Positions 17,742 to 26,282 of a DNA stretch of 64,000 nucleotides are shown piece after piece. Each line of letters begins with the position of its first letter. The stretch's first letter is position 1. A program made the position numbers and the translations under genes. The notes below the pieces were generated by a model. It worked only from the letters and a program-made list of their open reading frames with translations. It ran no database searches and was not told the DNA's origin. The stretch lies in the NCBI GenBank assembly GCA_951812975.1, contig CATOTC010000002.1, forward strand, positions 62,001 through 126,000, in the 5' to 3' direction. This DNA comes from an uncultured Acidimicrobiales bacterium. Lineage in GTDB: Bacteria > Actinomycetota > Acidimicrobiia > Acidimicrobiales > Aldehydirespiratoraceae.

Positions 17742-18727
17742 CCGGCCACATCGTGGTGGGGAGTGTCGAGATAGATCTTGGCTTCGGGAACTCCCGCGAA
17801 CTTGCCGTGGCTCCACCGGATCTCCACATGGCCTTCGACGGTCCTTGGGGTTGCATCTTCCCTGTCGACTACTTCTGCGCGCCATCGAACAGTCGGTTGT
17901 CCCGCGTAGTCGCCCCACATATCGAAATGTCGCATACGGAAGCGATTCTGGAAATCCCACGGAGTCAGCACCCGGTATCGAATCGGTTCCCCGTTTCGGT
18001 CGGTGCCGAGCACGAAGTACGGCGAGGCTGCAAGGCGCAGAAGCCTCCATAGCAGTTCCTCGCGGTCTCTCTTGGTCGAGGTCCGTTCCATGAGATGCGA
18101 AGCGCTGTTGCGGGCTATCTCGAAGGCCACGATCTCCCAGTCGTAACGCAACGACGCCGGCCACCGACCCTTGAGCGCCGAGCGCAACGCGGCTCGATGG
18201 TCGGCGTCGAGCGCAGTCACACGCGTCGGCAGCGACAGGTCGCTCACATGGTTCCGCACCTGGGAGTAGAACTCTTGAAAGGACTCGGCCGCGATTTCGG
18301 CGAACCAGTCGGCGCCGCGCCGCGCACGCTCCGCGAGTGCTCGGTCAAAGACATGCCACGGAGATGCATTGTGGAGGATGTCCGAGCCGTACTTGCAACT
18401 GATCAGATACACGTGATCGACCCTCAGATCAGCGGGGATCTGTTCGTATGCGGGAGGACGGTGAGGGCCTTTCCATTCGACCAGCCACGGGACACGGCCC
18501 CGCAACCCGACGTTGGCGCGCGCGAACACCTCGCCGTTGGCGTATGCCGTCGAGAAGATCTCGGAATGTCTGCCCGTCTCGTAGGCGGCGTCGAGCCGGT
18601 CGAACACTCGATCGGTGACGTTGTTGATCGAACGCGGTCTGGCAGCGAGCGCTCGCTGCAGATCCCGGTAACCGAACAGCCCCAGGCCGGTGACTATCTC
18701 GGAGACTTCGGTGCGGACAGTCGCCAT
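17714..18727 (-). CDS. Conserved-looking hypothetical protein
   Basis: I do not recognise the family. The 337-residue product is mostly soluble, rich in charged and aromatic residues, with no signal peptide or membrane segment. It begins MATVRTEVSEIVTGLGLFGYRDL. A stretch at about residues 75-115 (WLVEWKG, then DHVYLISCKYGSDIL) loosely recalls the D...ExK layout of PD-(D/E)xK nucleases, but the order and spacing are not convincing. ATG 18727 is chosen because the frame upstream to 18910 runs into a REP-like element. It is convergent with and overlaps the exonuclease gene by 28 bases. Confidence 0.65.
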   Translation of the reverse strand: MATVRTEVSEIVTGLGLFGYRDLQRALAARPRSINNVTDRVFDRLDAAYETGRHSEIFSTAYANGEVFARANVGLRGRVPWLVEWKGPHRPPAYEQIPADLRVDHVYLISCKYGSDILHNASPWHVFDRALAERARRGADWFAEIAAESFQEFYSQVRNHVSDLSLPTRVTALDADHRAALRSALKGRWPASLRYDWEIVAFEIARNSASHLMERTSTKRDREELLWRLLRLAASPYFVLGTDRNGEPIRYRVLTPWDFQNRFRMRHFDMWGDYAGQPTVRWRAEVVDREDATPRTVEGHVEIRWSHGKFAGVPEAKIYLDTPHHDVAGYEPIDSGN

Positions 18728-18865
18728 CAGAGGAGCCTCTGCGCCTCGACCGGCAGGGCCGGTCCGTCTGCTCTGTGCTCGGCGCGATTGGACAACTGAA
18801 CTCCCGTTCTCAGGCGAATCATAGAACGTGGGCGGATTGAACATCGCGGGCGCGCTGACACTAGT

Positions 18866-18959
18866 TGTCTTCCGCTCTTGTTCGCTCCGCTCACGGGCCG
18901 CTCGGGCCACGGCCTCGTTCGGTCGCGGCCGTGTTCAGGATCAATCCGCTCGGCCTCGG
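18866..18959 (+). repeat. REP-like dispersed element, copy A
   Basis: Related copies lie at 22788-22994 (same strand) and about 20405-20500 (opposite strand). Shared parts are CCGCTCTTGTTCGCTCCGCT, ACGGGCC, and a hairpin CACGGCC/GGCCGTG around a 12-base loop, ending in GGCCTC. The region 18728-19053 has no gene other than this element. Confidence 0.75.
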
Positions 18960-19053
18960 AAGAACAGCAGTGTCACACACTCCGACCATGATTTGGGTTC
19001 CCTCGCGATCCGGGTCGGACCGCCATCACCCCGACATCAACCGGAGAATCACG

Positions 19054-19824
19054 ATGGCCCAGTCCGTATCCGCCAGGTCTCTAGGCAGGCGCGCACTCTC
19101 ACTCGACTGCGGAGTTGCCGCCCTCGCCGACGAGATGATTGCTATCCCCCCAGCTCCCGGCACCAGCGCGCATCCCTACGGTCCCCTGGTGGGAGTGCGC
19201 TGCGGTAGAGCCGTGCACGCTGTCGCCTACCCACTGTCGGCCCGCCTGGTCCACAGCGAGGCGACCGACACCCGAATCGCCGTCGTCGTAAGCCGAACCT
19301 CGGCTCCGCTGATCATCGACCCCCGCAGGAAGCAACCGATGACGATCGAGGCGGAACTCGGTCCCGCTGTCGATGTCGGGCGACGCGTGCTGGGAATGGC
19401 CACGCCCGTAGAAACGACCTCTCCGTCAGACGTCTTGGACGTGTTCTGGCTTGACGGGATCATCAGCGTGGCGCTGCGTTCTGAGCCCGAGGGGCCGCTC
19501 AACTGGGCCGCTGTCTCGACGCTCCACCCACTCACGGACCGGCAGATAGAACCGTGGCGCCTGCGCAACAGGCGCTTGAGGCTTCCGCTGGGCTGGGATG
19601 CGTTCCGCAATCGAGCCTCCAACGCCGCCTCGCCCTGGCCTGGAATGGACCCTTCGATTGCCGGATGGCTCGACGATGGTTCCTTCGCCCGTTGGTGTCT
19701 TGCGGACCTTCCCGACAGAGACACCATTGTCGAGGATCTTCGCGACCTGCTGGATCCTTCAGTCATGGCCGGCATTGATGAGGCCCTGGCACCCCCCGGG
19801 GAATGGATCAGGCGCTGGCTGTAG
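19054..19824 (+). CDS. Hypothetical protein
   Basis: I do not recognise the family. The 256-residue product starts MAQSVSARSLGRRALSLDCG at ATG 19054, with CCGGAGAA upstream. It has alternating hydrophobic and polar stretches (HAVAYPLSARLV, RIAVVVSRTSAPLIID) that suggest a beta-rich fold, and a C-terminal acidic helical part with PSIAGWLDDGSFARWCLADL. No membrane segment, signal or catalytic motif is apparent. The frame upstream to 18865 falls in the REP-like element and is not coding. It stands 93 bases before carD, on the same strand. Confidence 0.6.
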   Translation: MAQSVSARSLGRRALSLDCGVAALADEMIAIPPAPGTSAHPYGPLVGVRCGRAVHAVAYPLSARLVHSEATDTRIAVVVSRTSAPLIIDPRRKQPMTIEAELGPAVDVGRRVLGMATPVETTSPSDVLDVFWLDGIISVALRSEPEGPLNWAAVSTLHPLTDRQIEPWRLRNRRLRLPLGWDAFRNRASNAASPWPGMDPSIAGWLDDGSFARWCLADLPDRDTIVEDLRDLLDPSVMAGIDEALAPPGEWIRRWL

Positions 19825-19917
19825 GAACCCGTCGAACAAACAGTGCCCGAAGCGTTGCGAACAGTGTCAGTTCTGGCATCCTTGAACACGGTATCTGGCT
19901 AGCCCTCGAGGACTTCT

Positions 19918-20397
19918 GTGACCTACAAACCGGGTGATCGCGTCGTGTATCCGCACCACGGCGCAGCCGTAATCGAGAGGAAAGAAAAGCGCACCGCCTT
20001 CGGCGAGGAGCGGGACTATCTTGTGTTGCGCATGGCGCACGGCGACCTGGTCCTCTCAGTGCCCGTCGACAAGGTCGAACAGGTCGGTATGCGTTGGCCG
20101 ATCTCCACCGAGGATGTCGAAGACCTCTTCGAGGTACTCGCCAAACGAGACGTGCGCGAGCCCGCCAACTGGTCGCGGCGCTTCAAGAACCACCAGGAGA
20201 AACTGAAGTCCGGCGACGTGTACCAGGTCGCGGAGGTGGTCCGCAATCTTGCGCTGCGCGACAACGCCAAGGGACTGTCGGCTGGCGAGAAGTCGCTCTA
20301 CACGAAGGCACGGACGGTGCTCATCTCGGAGCTCGCGTTCGCCCTCGACGTCGCCGAGGAGATCGCCACGACCCGCGTCGACGACGCTCTGGTGTAA
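19918..20397 (+). CDS. carD: CarD family RNA polymerase-binding transcription regulator
   Basis: The 159-residue product has the CarD RNAP-interaction (Tudor-like) domain at 1-60 (YKPGDRVVYPHHGAAVIERK, VPVDKVEQVGMR) and a helical DNA-binding domain (ANWSRRFKNHQEKLKSGDVYQVAEVVRNL, AGEKSLYTKARTVLISELA). CarD binds the RNAP beta subunit and stabilises open promoter complexes at rRNA and housekeeping promoters in actinobacteria. The start is GTG 19918. The length matches the family. Essential in mycobacteria, and its presence supports an actinobacterial host. Confidence 0.95.
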   Translation: MTYKPGDRVVYPHHGAAVIERKEKRTAFGEERDYLVLRMAHGDLVLSVPVDKVEQVGMRWPISTEDVEDLFEVLAKRDVREPANWSRRFKNHQEKLKSGDVYQVAEVVRNLALRDNAKGLSAGEKSLYTKARTVLISELAFALDVAEEIATTRVDDALV

Positions 20398-20404
20398 GAG
20401 GCCG

Positions 20405-20500
20405 ACCGCATAGGTGGGACAACGCGGCCCGTACGGCGCGAAGCCGTGGCCCGAGTGGCCCGTGCGCGCAGCGAACAAGAGCGGGAATGACACCGCCGCC
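20405..20500 (-). repeat. REP-like dispersed element, copy C
   Basis: On the minus strand it matches copies A and B over CCGCTCTTGTTCGCT, CACGGGCC and CTCGGGCCACGGC. Its hairpin is shorter (ACGGC, loop TTCGC, GCCGT) but still pairs, so the structure is conserved while the sequence changed. It lies between the convergent carD and LLM genes, where it may act as a terminator. Confidence 0.65.
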
Positions 20501-20517
20501 ACAAGACAGGCTCTCAC

Positions 20518-21492
20518 CTAATCGCTGCTGGGCAACGTCTCCATGCGCTGACGGAGCCTGGGAAGGAACTCTTCGGCGTGGCACCGGAGCTGCTCATCAA
20601 CCATTGCCGGCTCGAGTCCGCTCACGTGGACTCGCACGTTGACGGTGTCGCAGTCGGCTGAGGCCAGAAAGTCGGCGAGCTTGTCGGCCGCTTCAGCTCC
20701 GGCGGCCGCGGCGATCAGCTGGTCGCCTTCCCAGTTCTTCATCGCACGCTGTGGCGCATAGCTGCGGTAGTGCTCCATCTGCTGCGCCATCCGCTCGGCC
20801 GGAGGATCGCCGATCCAGACCCTTCGAATGGCGATCCGCGGACCTGTGCCGCCTGCTTCGCGGTAGACGTCGCCGAGCCGCGCCGTGACCTCAGCAGTCT
20901 GCAGACTGTCGTAGAGGACACCGAGGTTGAGTGCCGCGGCTCGGCGTACGGCCGCGGGACTCTGTGCGGCGACGACCATCGGAAGCGGATTCTCGGCGGT
21001 GCGGGCGATTGCCCGGTCGGCCCCCAGCGGCGAGGTGTCGCGTCCGCGCAGCGCCCCCACCACCTTCGGCAGGGATTGTTTGAACCTTTCGATGATCTCA
21101 CCGAACGGAACCTCGGCGAGTTCAAAGTCGACGGGCAGCGCGCCGGCGGCGAAACCGGCGCCGACCCGTCCCGGATACGCGGCATCAAGCCACGCCAAGT
21201 CCTCGGCCACCAGCGCATAAGCCCGCATGGGCAACAGCAACGGGCAAGGTGCCGCCCAACCCCCCGACATCGACCCGAGCAGGAACCCCGCAAGTTGAAT
21301 CGGGTTCGGGAGATAGCCGGGAAAGTTGGCGTGGTGCTCACTCACCATCACGCCGTCGTATCCAGCCGATACTGCTGACTCTGCCTGGCTGCGGATCAGA
21401 TCGAGTTGCTCGCACGCTGAGACATCGTGCGGATAAAGCCGCAATGACACCGATCCCGCCGCAAGAGGCGTGGAGTCAGGCGTCGGGGGCAT
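20518..21492 (-). CDS. LLM-class (luciferase-like) flavin-dependent oxidoreductase
   Basis: The 324-residue product has a luciferase-like TIM barrel: YDGVMVSEHHANFPGYLPNPIQLAGFL near residues 40-65 and PGRVGAGFAAGALPVDFEL near 105-125. Family members use FMNH2 or F420; F420 use is common in actinobacteria but not shown here. The frame gives MPPTPDSTPLAAGSVSLRLYP as the N-terminus. It is 40 bases downstream of the thiolase gene on the same strand and so may be in one operon. Substrate unknown. Confidence 0.85.
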   Translation of the reverse strand: MPPTPDSTPLAAGSVSLRLYPHDVSACEQLDLIRSQAESAVSAGYDGVMVSEHHANFPGYLPNPIQLAGFLLGSMSGGWAAPCPLLLPMRAYALVAEDLAWLDAAYPGRVGAGFAAGALPVDFELAEVPFGEIIERFKQSLPKVVGALRGRDTSPLGADRAIARTAENPLPMVVAAQSPAAVRRAAALNLGVLYDSLQTAEVTARLGDVYREAGGTGPRIAIRRVWIGDPPAERMAQQMEHYRSYAPQRAMKNWEGDQLIAAAAGAEAADKLADFLASADCDTVNVRVHVSGLEPAMVDEQLRCHAEEFLPRLRQRMETLPSSD

Positions 21493-21532
21493 CTCGGGTC
21501 AGGGTCTTGGTGGAGTGACTCGGTTGGAGGAC

Positions 21533-22684
21533 CTACAGCCGTTCAATGATCGTGACGTTGGCTTGGCCGCCTCCCTCGCACATGGTCTGGAGTCCGTAGC
21601 GGCCGCCCGAACGTTCAAGTTCGTGCAACAGGGTGGTCATCAGCTTCGCTCCGGTGGCACCGAGGGGATGGCCGAGCGCAATCGCACCACCGTTGACGTT
21701 GACTGACTCGTGGGGAATGTCGTGCTCGGTCATCCAGGCGATCGGTACGCAGGCGAACGCCTCGTTGCACTCGAAGAGGTCGATGTCGGAGACCGACATG
21801 CCGGTTCTCTCGAAGGCGTGGGCCGTGGCGGGAATGGGTCCGGTGAGCATCAGTACCGGGTCGTCGCCGCGCACGCTCATGTGATGAATCCGGGCTCTCG
21901 GGGTCAGGTTGTGGTCCTCGATCGCCTGGGGCGAAGCGATCAACAACGAAGCCGACGCGTCACTGATCTGGCTCGCCACAGCCGCGGTCAACCTCCCGCC
22001 CTCCACAAGAGGCTGAAGTTGAGCCATCTTCTCGAGGCTGCCGCCGCGCCGGGGCCCCTCATCGGTCAGGCAGTCCCCCAGCGGAACGATCTCAGCATCG
22101 AAGCGTCCCTCGTCGATGGCCCGAACGGCCCGTTCATGGCTCTCGAAGGAGAACTCCTCCATCGCCTCTCGGGAGATGTCCCACTTCTCGGCGATCATCT
22201 CTGCACCGCGGAACTGCGAGATCTCCTGGGTGCCGTAACGTTGCACCCAACCAACAGATCCGCTGAACGGATCATCGAAACCCAAGTCGGCGGCCAGAGT
22301 CATCGCGGACGAGATCGGAATCTGCGACATCTGCTGGACACCTCCGGCAACCACCAGATCGGCGATCCCCGCCATCACCATCGTCGCCGCAAAGGTCACG
22401 GCCTGCTGGCCCGAGCCGCACTGTCGGTCCACGGTGGTGCCCGGAACGTGGGTGGGAAGCCCGGCCGCGAGCCACGAGGTTCGGGCAATGTCACCGGCCT
22501 GGCCCCCGACCGAGTCGACGTTGCCGAATATGACGTCCTCCACCGCTGCTGGATCGATGCCGGTGCGTTCGATCAACGCCTTGATCGACGCCGCTCCCAG
22601 GTCGGCCGGATGGATGTGGGCCAGTCCACCGCCCCGCTTACCGGTGGGCGTGCGGACAGCGTCAACGATGTAAGCCTCAGACAT
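21533..22684 (-). CDS. Acetyl-CoA C-acyltransferase (thiolase)
   Basis: A complete thiolase: nucleophilic Cys in DRQCGSGQQAV (about residue 90), the His motif NVNGGAIALGHPLGATGAK (about 335-353), and the C-terminal general base Cys in TMCEGGGQA. Length is 383 residues, as expected. It should cleave 3-ketoacyl-CoA, the last beta-oxidation step. ATG 22684 (MSEAYIVDAVRTPTGK) is the family start; frame to 22906 runs into a REP-like element. Unlike the two thiolase-like genes at 6.6-8.9 kb, it keeps all catalytic residues. Confidence 0.93.
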   Translation of the reverse strand: MSEAYIVDAVRTPTGKRGGGLAHIHPADLGAASIKALIERTGIDPAAVEDVIFGNVDSVGGQAGDIARTSWLAAGLPTHVPGTTVDRQCGSGQQAVTFAATMVMAGIADLVVAGGVQQMSQIPISSAMTLAADLGFDDPFSGSVGWVQRYGTQEISQFRGAEMIAEKWDISREAMEEFSFESHERAVRAIDEGRFDAEIVPLGDCLTDEGPRRGGSLEKMAQLQPLVEGGRLTAAVASQISDASASLLIASPQAIEDHNLTPRARIHHMSVRGDDPVLMLTGPIPATAHAFERTGMSVSDIDLFECNEAFACVPIAWMTEHDIPHESVNVNGGAIALGHPLGATGAKLMTTLLHELERSGGRYGLQTMCEGGGQANVTIIERL

Positions 22685-22787
22685 CCCTACATCCTGCCCG
22701 CAACCGCCGGATTTCTCCACATTCACCGATCCCCGAGGGGCAGATTCGACGCTTCCGCCAATGATCATCGTAGGTGCGCCGAGGCAT

Positions 22788-22994
22788 GTTGTCTCCCGCT
22801 CCGGTTCGCTCCGCCGAACTCCCGCTCCTGTTCGCTCCGCTGAACTCCCGCTCCTGTTCGCTCCGCTCACGGGCCGCTGAGCCACAAGCGGGCCGCTGAG
22901 CCACAAGCGGGCCGCTGGGCCACAGGCGGGCCGCCCAGGCCACGGCCTCGTTCGGTCGCGGCCGTAGGCGGGATCAGTCCGCTCGGCCTCTTAG
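22788..22994 (+). repeat. REP-like dispersed element, copy B (internally expanded)
   Basis: It matches copy A at both ends but is about twice as long. The extra length comes from tandem copies of a unit containing CCGCTCCTGTTCGCTCCGCT (three) and a unit like GGGCCGCTGAGCCACAAGC (three). The hairpin ACGGCC/GGCCGT is kept. The gap 22685-22990 between the thiolase and methyltransferase genes has no other content. Confidence 0.75.
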
Positions 22995-23791
22995 GCGGGC
23001 TTGCGGCCCAGAGTCGCGATCGAAGCGGGACTCATCATCACGAAGCCCTCCGCGCGCACCTGTTCGAGCGCGGCCCGGCTGTCGGACTCGTCAACAACAC
23101 CCGCGGCGACCATGTACGGGATGGCCCTCTCCAGTGCTAGAAACCACCACTCACCGCTCGGTTCGTGCGGTCGCATAGCCCAGATGTCGCCCACAACATC
23201 GAGTTCGACGAGACCGACGGACCGCATCCGGTCGAGGACTTGAAGCCCGAAGTCGGGATCGCGCCATTCGTCGAGACTGCCCGCCGCCATGATCTGGTGG
23301 ATCGTCTTGTACGGCTCCCCAAGCCCCTGTTGACCGAAACCCAGAAAGGTGCCGTCCTCGACCACGAGCCAGCCGCCCGGTTTCAGGGCGTCCACGAGCT
23401 TGCCGACCACCTCGTCGCGAGTCGGCACATGTTGCAGCACCGCACGGGCATGAATGATGTCAAAATGCTCCTGAGGAAGCGGATCAGTTGCAACGTCGTG
23501 CTGCCGGACGATCACGTTGGAGGGCATCTCGTCGTGGAACTGAAGGTCGATGTCGGTGGACATCACCCGGCCCCGCTCGCCGACCTGGGCGGCCATCCAG
23601 GCACTGACGGTGCCCGCACCCGCGCCGACCTCAAGACAGTGCATGCCCTGCGCGATCCCGACCTGCGTCAACAGCGCACAGGTCTTGGGGTCCCGCGCCT
23701 CGGCCAGCATCGACAGCCGCACCCGTTCAATGTCAACCTGGTCGTCGCGGGTCCCGTAGCTCTGCTGCGGTGCGTGGTCCTCATCGGTCAT
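22991..23791 (-). CDS. SAM-dependent class I methyltransferase
   Basis: The 266-residue product has SAM motif I as LEVGAGAGTVSAWMA (about residues 52-66), motif II acidic MSTDIDLQF, and FDIIHARAVLQHVPTRDEV followed by LKPGGWLVVEDG. These fit a small-molecule methyltransferase of the UbiE/MenG-like type. ATG 23791 has AAGGAA upstream. It overlaps the Rieske oxygenase stop by four bases (ATGA), so the two are translated together and the product may act on the same substrate class. Confidence 0.87.
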   Translation of the reverse strand: MTDEDHAPQQSYGTRDDQVDIERVRLSMLAEARDPKTCALLTQVGIAQGMHCLEVGAGAGTVSAWMAAQVGERGRVMSTDIDLQFHDEMPSNVIVRQHDVATDPLPQEHFDIIHARAVLQHVPTRDEVVGKLVDALKPGGWLVVEDGTFLGFGQQGLGEPYKTIHQIMAAGSLDEWRDPDFGLQVLDRMRSVGLVELDVVGDIWAMRPHEPSGEWWFLALERAIPYMVAAGVVDESDSRAALEQVRAEGFVMMSPASIATLGRKPA

Positions 23792-24930
23792 GGCGGGTTC
23801 CTTCCTTGCGCAACGGGATCGCCCGGAGCGTAGAACTTCGCGGCCCACTTGCGGAACTGCAGGATCGGGCCGTCTGCATCGGCGAGGGCAGGGTTCGGAT
23901 TGTGGATCTTGTTGTCGAAGATCACGTTGTCCTCTGACATCTGTTTGCAGAGGTCTCGAACCAGCGCCTCGCCCACCCTGCGGCTCTTCAACTCGGCCTC
24001 CTCACCTGGTCCCAGCCGCCTGATCCGGTAGACCTTCATCGACCAGGTCGTCTCCCAGTCGATCGGGACCGTGACATTGAAGAAGACCGTGTCGATGATT
24101 CCCGAGAACCGTGCGACGCTGAAACCGGGGCCGTAGCCGTCCGAATCGATGCGCCCCGGGGTGGGGCCACGCGGGGTGTCGAAGTCGACCCTAGAGCGCA
24201 GGCGGTTGAACCAGCCGTCGAACTCGAGCGATTCGAGCACCGGAACAGTGGCAGCTCCGTGCACGGTGCGCAGGTGGATGTAGTCGGGGCCGTTCTCGGC
24301 CAGCTCCTGCCAGGGACAGCGGACAACCCATTCTGCCGGCTCGACCGGAATCCATTCGTCGCTGAGATACTCCGAGCAGTCCGGGACGTCCCACAGCGGT
24401 TCCTGGGAGGGGTCCGGATGGAACCAGAACATCACGAAACCGTTGCGCTCGATCGTCGGGTACGTGCGGATCCGCGCCTTGGAGTTGACCCGGTCCGAGT
24501 AGGGGATGTCCACATTGCGTCCGTCGCCGTCCCAGGACCACCAGTGGTAGGGGCAGACGAGGTGGCATCCCTCGACACGCCCACCGATGGCGAGGTTCGC
24601 CCCGAGGTGCGGGCAGTAGGCGTCCATCACATGGGCTTCACCTTGTGCGTCGCGCCACAGCACCAGGTCGCGGGCGAGGAGACGGACCGAACGGACCTCC
24701 CCGACATGCAGCGTTTCGCCCAGAACGATCGGGTACCAGGCGAACGGGAAGGCCGTGTAGTACCCGAACCGTTCCAGCGAGGTCATCGACGTCTGCTCCG
24801 CGTCTCCCTGACGGGCCATGACCTGCAGCGGGGTCTCCCCCTCGAAGGTTCGAATCTTCGAACTGGCACTCTCCACCCGCTTGTTTGCGGGGATGTCAGC
24901 AGGAATGTCAGCGGGGATGTCAGCGGTCAT
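23788..24930 (-). CDS. Rieske oxygenase (KshA-like, steroid/terpenoid type)
   Basis: The 380-residue product has a Rieske centre as CPHLGA and CPYHWW (C-x-H, C-x2-H, about residues 90-112), with PFAWYPIVLGE before it and NGFVMFWFHPD after. The iron-binding region is ENGPDYIHLRTVHG near 205. The layout is like the oxygenase of 3-ketosteroid 9alpha-hydroxylase. It would need a reductase, not seen nearby. The N-terminus carries a 12-base in-frame repeat giving ADIPADIPADIPA. Its stop overlaps the methyltransferase start. It is divergent from the acyl-CoA dehydrogenase gene across 73 bases. Confidence 0.88.
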   Translation of the reverse strand: MTADIPADIPADIPANKRVESASSKIRTFEGETPLQVMARQGDAEQTSMTSLERFGYYTAFPFAWYPIVLGETLHVGEVRSVRLLARDLVLWRDAQGEAHVMDAYCPHLGANLAIGGRVEGCHLVCPYHWWSWDGDGRNVDIPYSDRVNSKARIRTYPTIERNGFVMFWFHPDPSQEPLWDVPDCSEYLSDEWIPVEPAEWVVRCPWQELAENGPDYIHLRTVHGAATVPVLESLEFDGWFNRLRSRVDFDTPRGPTPGRIDSDGYGPGFSVARFSGIIDTVFFNVTVPIDWETTWSMKVYRIRRLGPGEEAELKSRRVGEALVRDLCKQMSEDNVIFDNKIHNPNPALADADGPILQFRKWAAKFYAPGDPVAQGRNPP

Positions 24931-25003
24931 AACCTGGGTTCCTTGAGGTGTGGAGGGGCGCGGGGTTTGGCCTCGACCTCAATCACAAGGAAAGCTCTTC
25001 GCC

Positions 25004-26233
25004 ATGACCGCCGCAAACCACAAGACCGACGAGTCCGCCGAACAGGCCGAGTTTCGAGCGAGAGTCAAGGCGTGGTACGACGCCAACGCGACGCCCAAGC
25101 GGGACGATTCTCCGTGGGAGACCAACGTTCACCGCGACCCCGCGGATGCCCGCCGGCATTTCCTCACGTCCAAGGCCTGGCAGGGCCGACTCTACGAGGC
25201 GGGTCTCGCGGGGATCGCCTGGCCCGAGGAGTACGGCGGGGGCGGAGGCAAGTCCTGGATGACTCGCATCGAGCGGGAGATCTCGCTCGGGTACGAGGAA
25301 TGGGTCGGGTTCGTGGGTGCCACCATCGCCATGCTCGGACCGGCACTGCTGCGCCACGGGACCGAGGAACAGAAACGGGAGTTCCTGCCCAAGCTGCTGT
25401 CCGCGGAGCTGTCGTTCTGCCAGCTCTTCAGCGAGCCAGGTGCCGGAAGCGACCTCGCTGCGCTCGCCACCCGTGCCGAGCGTGACGGCGACGAGTTCAT
25501 CCTCAACGGCCAGAAGGTGTGGAACAGTTCGGCCCAGTTCTGCGACTGGGGGTTCGTGTTAGTCCGCACCGACCCCGACGCTCCCAAACACAAGGGCATC
25601 ACGTTCCTGCTGGTTGACATGTCCACCCCCGGAATCGAGGTTCGGCCTCTGGTGCAGATAAACCAGTCAGCGCACTTCAACGAGGTGTTCCTGACCGACG
25701 TGCGGGTGCCCGTCGCCAACGTCGTCGGCGAGATCAACCAGGGTTGGACACCGGCGCGCACGGTGCTGTCGAACGAGTCGGCGTTCATTGCGGGGGCCAG
25801 GATCCCGACCCGCTCGAAGCTGATCGAACTGGCCGGCGACAAGGGACTGCTCGGTGATCTGGTGGTGCGCCAGGATCTGGCAAACTATTACAGCCGGGAG
25901 CTGATCTCCTCGTGGATGGGCGAGCAGGTCCAATACGCCGTGAGACGAGGCGGGTCGGCACCGATGGACCCCGGGCTCATCAAGCTGATGGCTTCACAGA
26001 ACCGGCGACTCTCGGGGGATCTTGCCAGTCGGATCCTGGGCGCGGACCTCGACGCCGGCAGCGGCGAGAAGGTGAATTGGGCGCAGATGGAGCTGCTGGG
26101 CCGTTATTCGATCTCGATTGGCGGCGGGACCGACGAGGTTCTGAAGAACAACATCGGTGAGCGTTCGCTGCAATTGCCTCGTGAACCCGGTTACGACAAG
26201 AATCAGCGGTGGCGCGAAATACCGCGCTCCTGA
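25004..26233 (+). CDS. Acyl-CoA dehydrogenase
   Basis: The 409-residue product has CQLFSEPGAGSDLAALATRA (about residues 130-149), LNGQKVWNS, NEVFLTDVRVP, and the C-terminal GGGTDEVLKNNIGERSLQLPREP. It resembles FadE forms used for ring or branched acyl-CoA. It differs clearly from the enzyme at 4420-5646 and so is a second paralogue. ATG 25004 follows AAGGAA by 11 bases. The gene is followed by the epimerase gene at 49 bases, same strand. Confidence 0.92.
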   Translation: MTAANHKTDESAEQAEFRARVKAWYDANATPKRDDSPWETNVHRDPADARRHFLTSKAWQGRLYEAGLAGIAWPEEYGGGGGKSWMTRIEREISLGYEEWVGFVGATIAMLGPALLRHGTEEQKREFLPKLLSAELSFCQLFSEPGAGSDLAALATRAERDGDEFILNGQKVWNSSAQFCDWGFVLVRTDPDAPKHKGITFLLVDMSTPGIEVRPLVQINQSAHFNEVFLTDVRVPVANVVGEINQGWTPARTVLSNESAFIAGARIPTRSKLIELAGDKGLLGDLVVRQDLANYYSRELISSWMGEQVQYAVRRGGSAPMDPGLIKLMASQNRRLSGDLASRILGADLDAGSGEKVNWAQMELLGRYSISIGGGTDEVLKNNIGERSLQLPREPGYDKNQRWREIPRS

Positions 26234-26282
26234 CACCCGGACCAAACCACAGACCAGGCCGCGACCACCCGAGGACCAGACC

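Noticed and set aside
17714-18727. PD-(D/E)xK nuclease for the hypothetical protein
   Set aside because: EWK and D...SCK are present but the order and spacing do not fit a proven motif.
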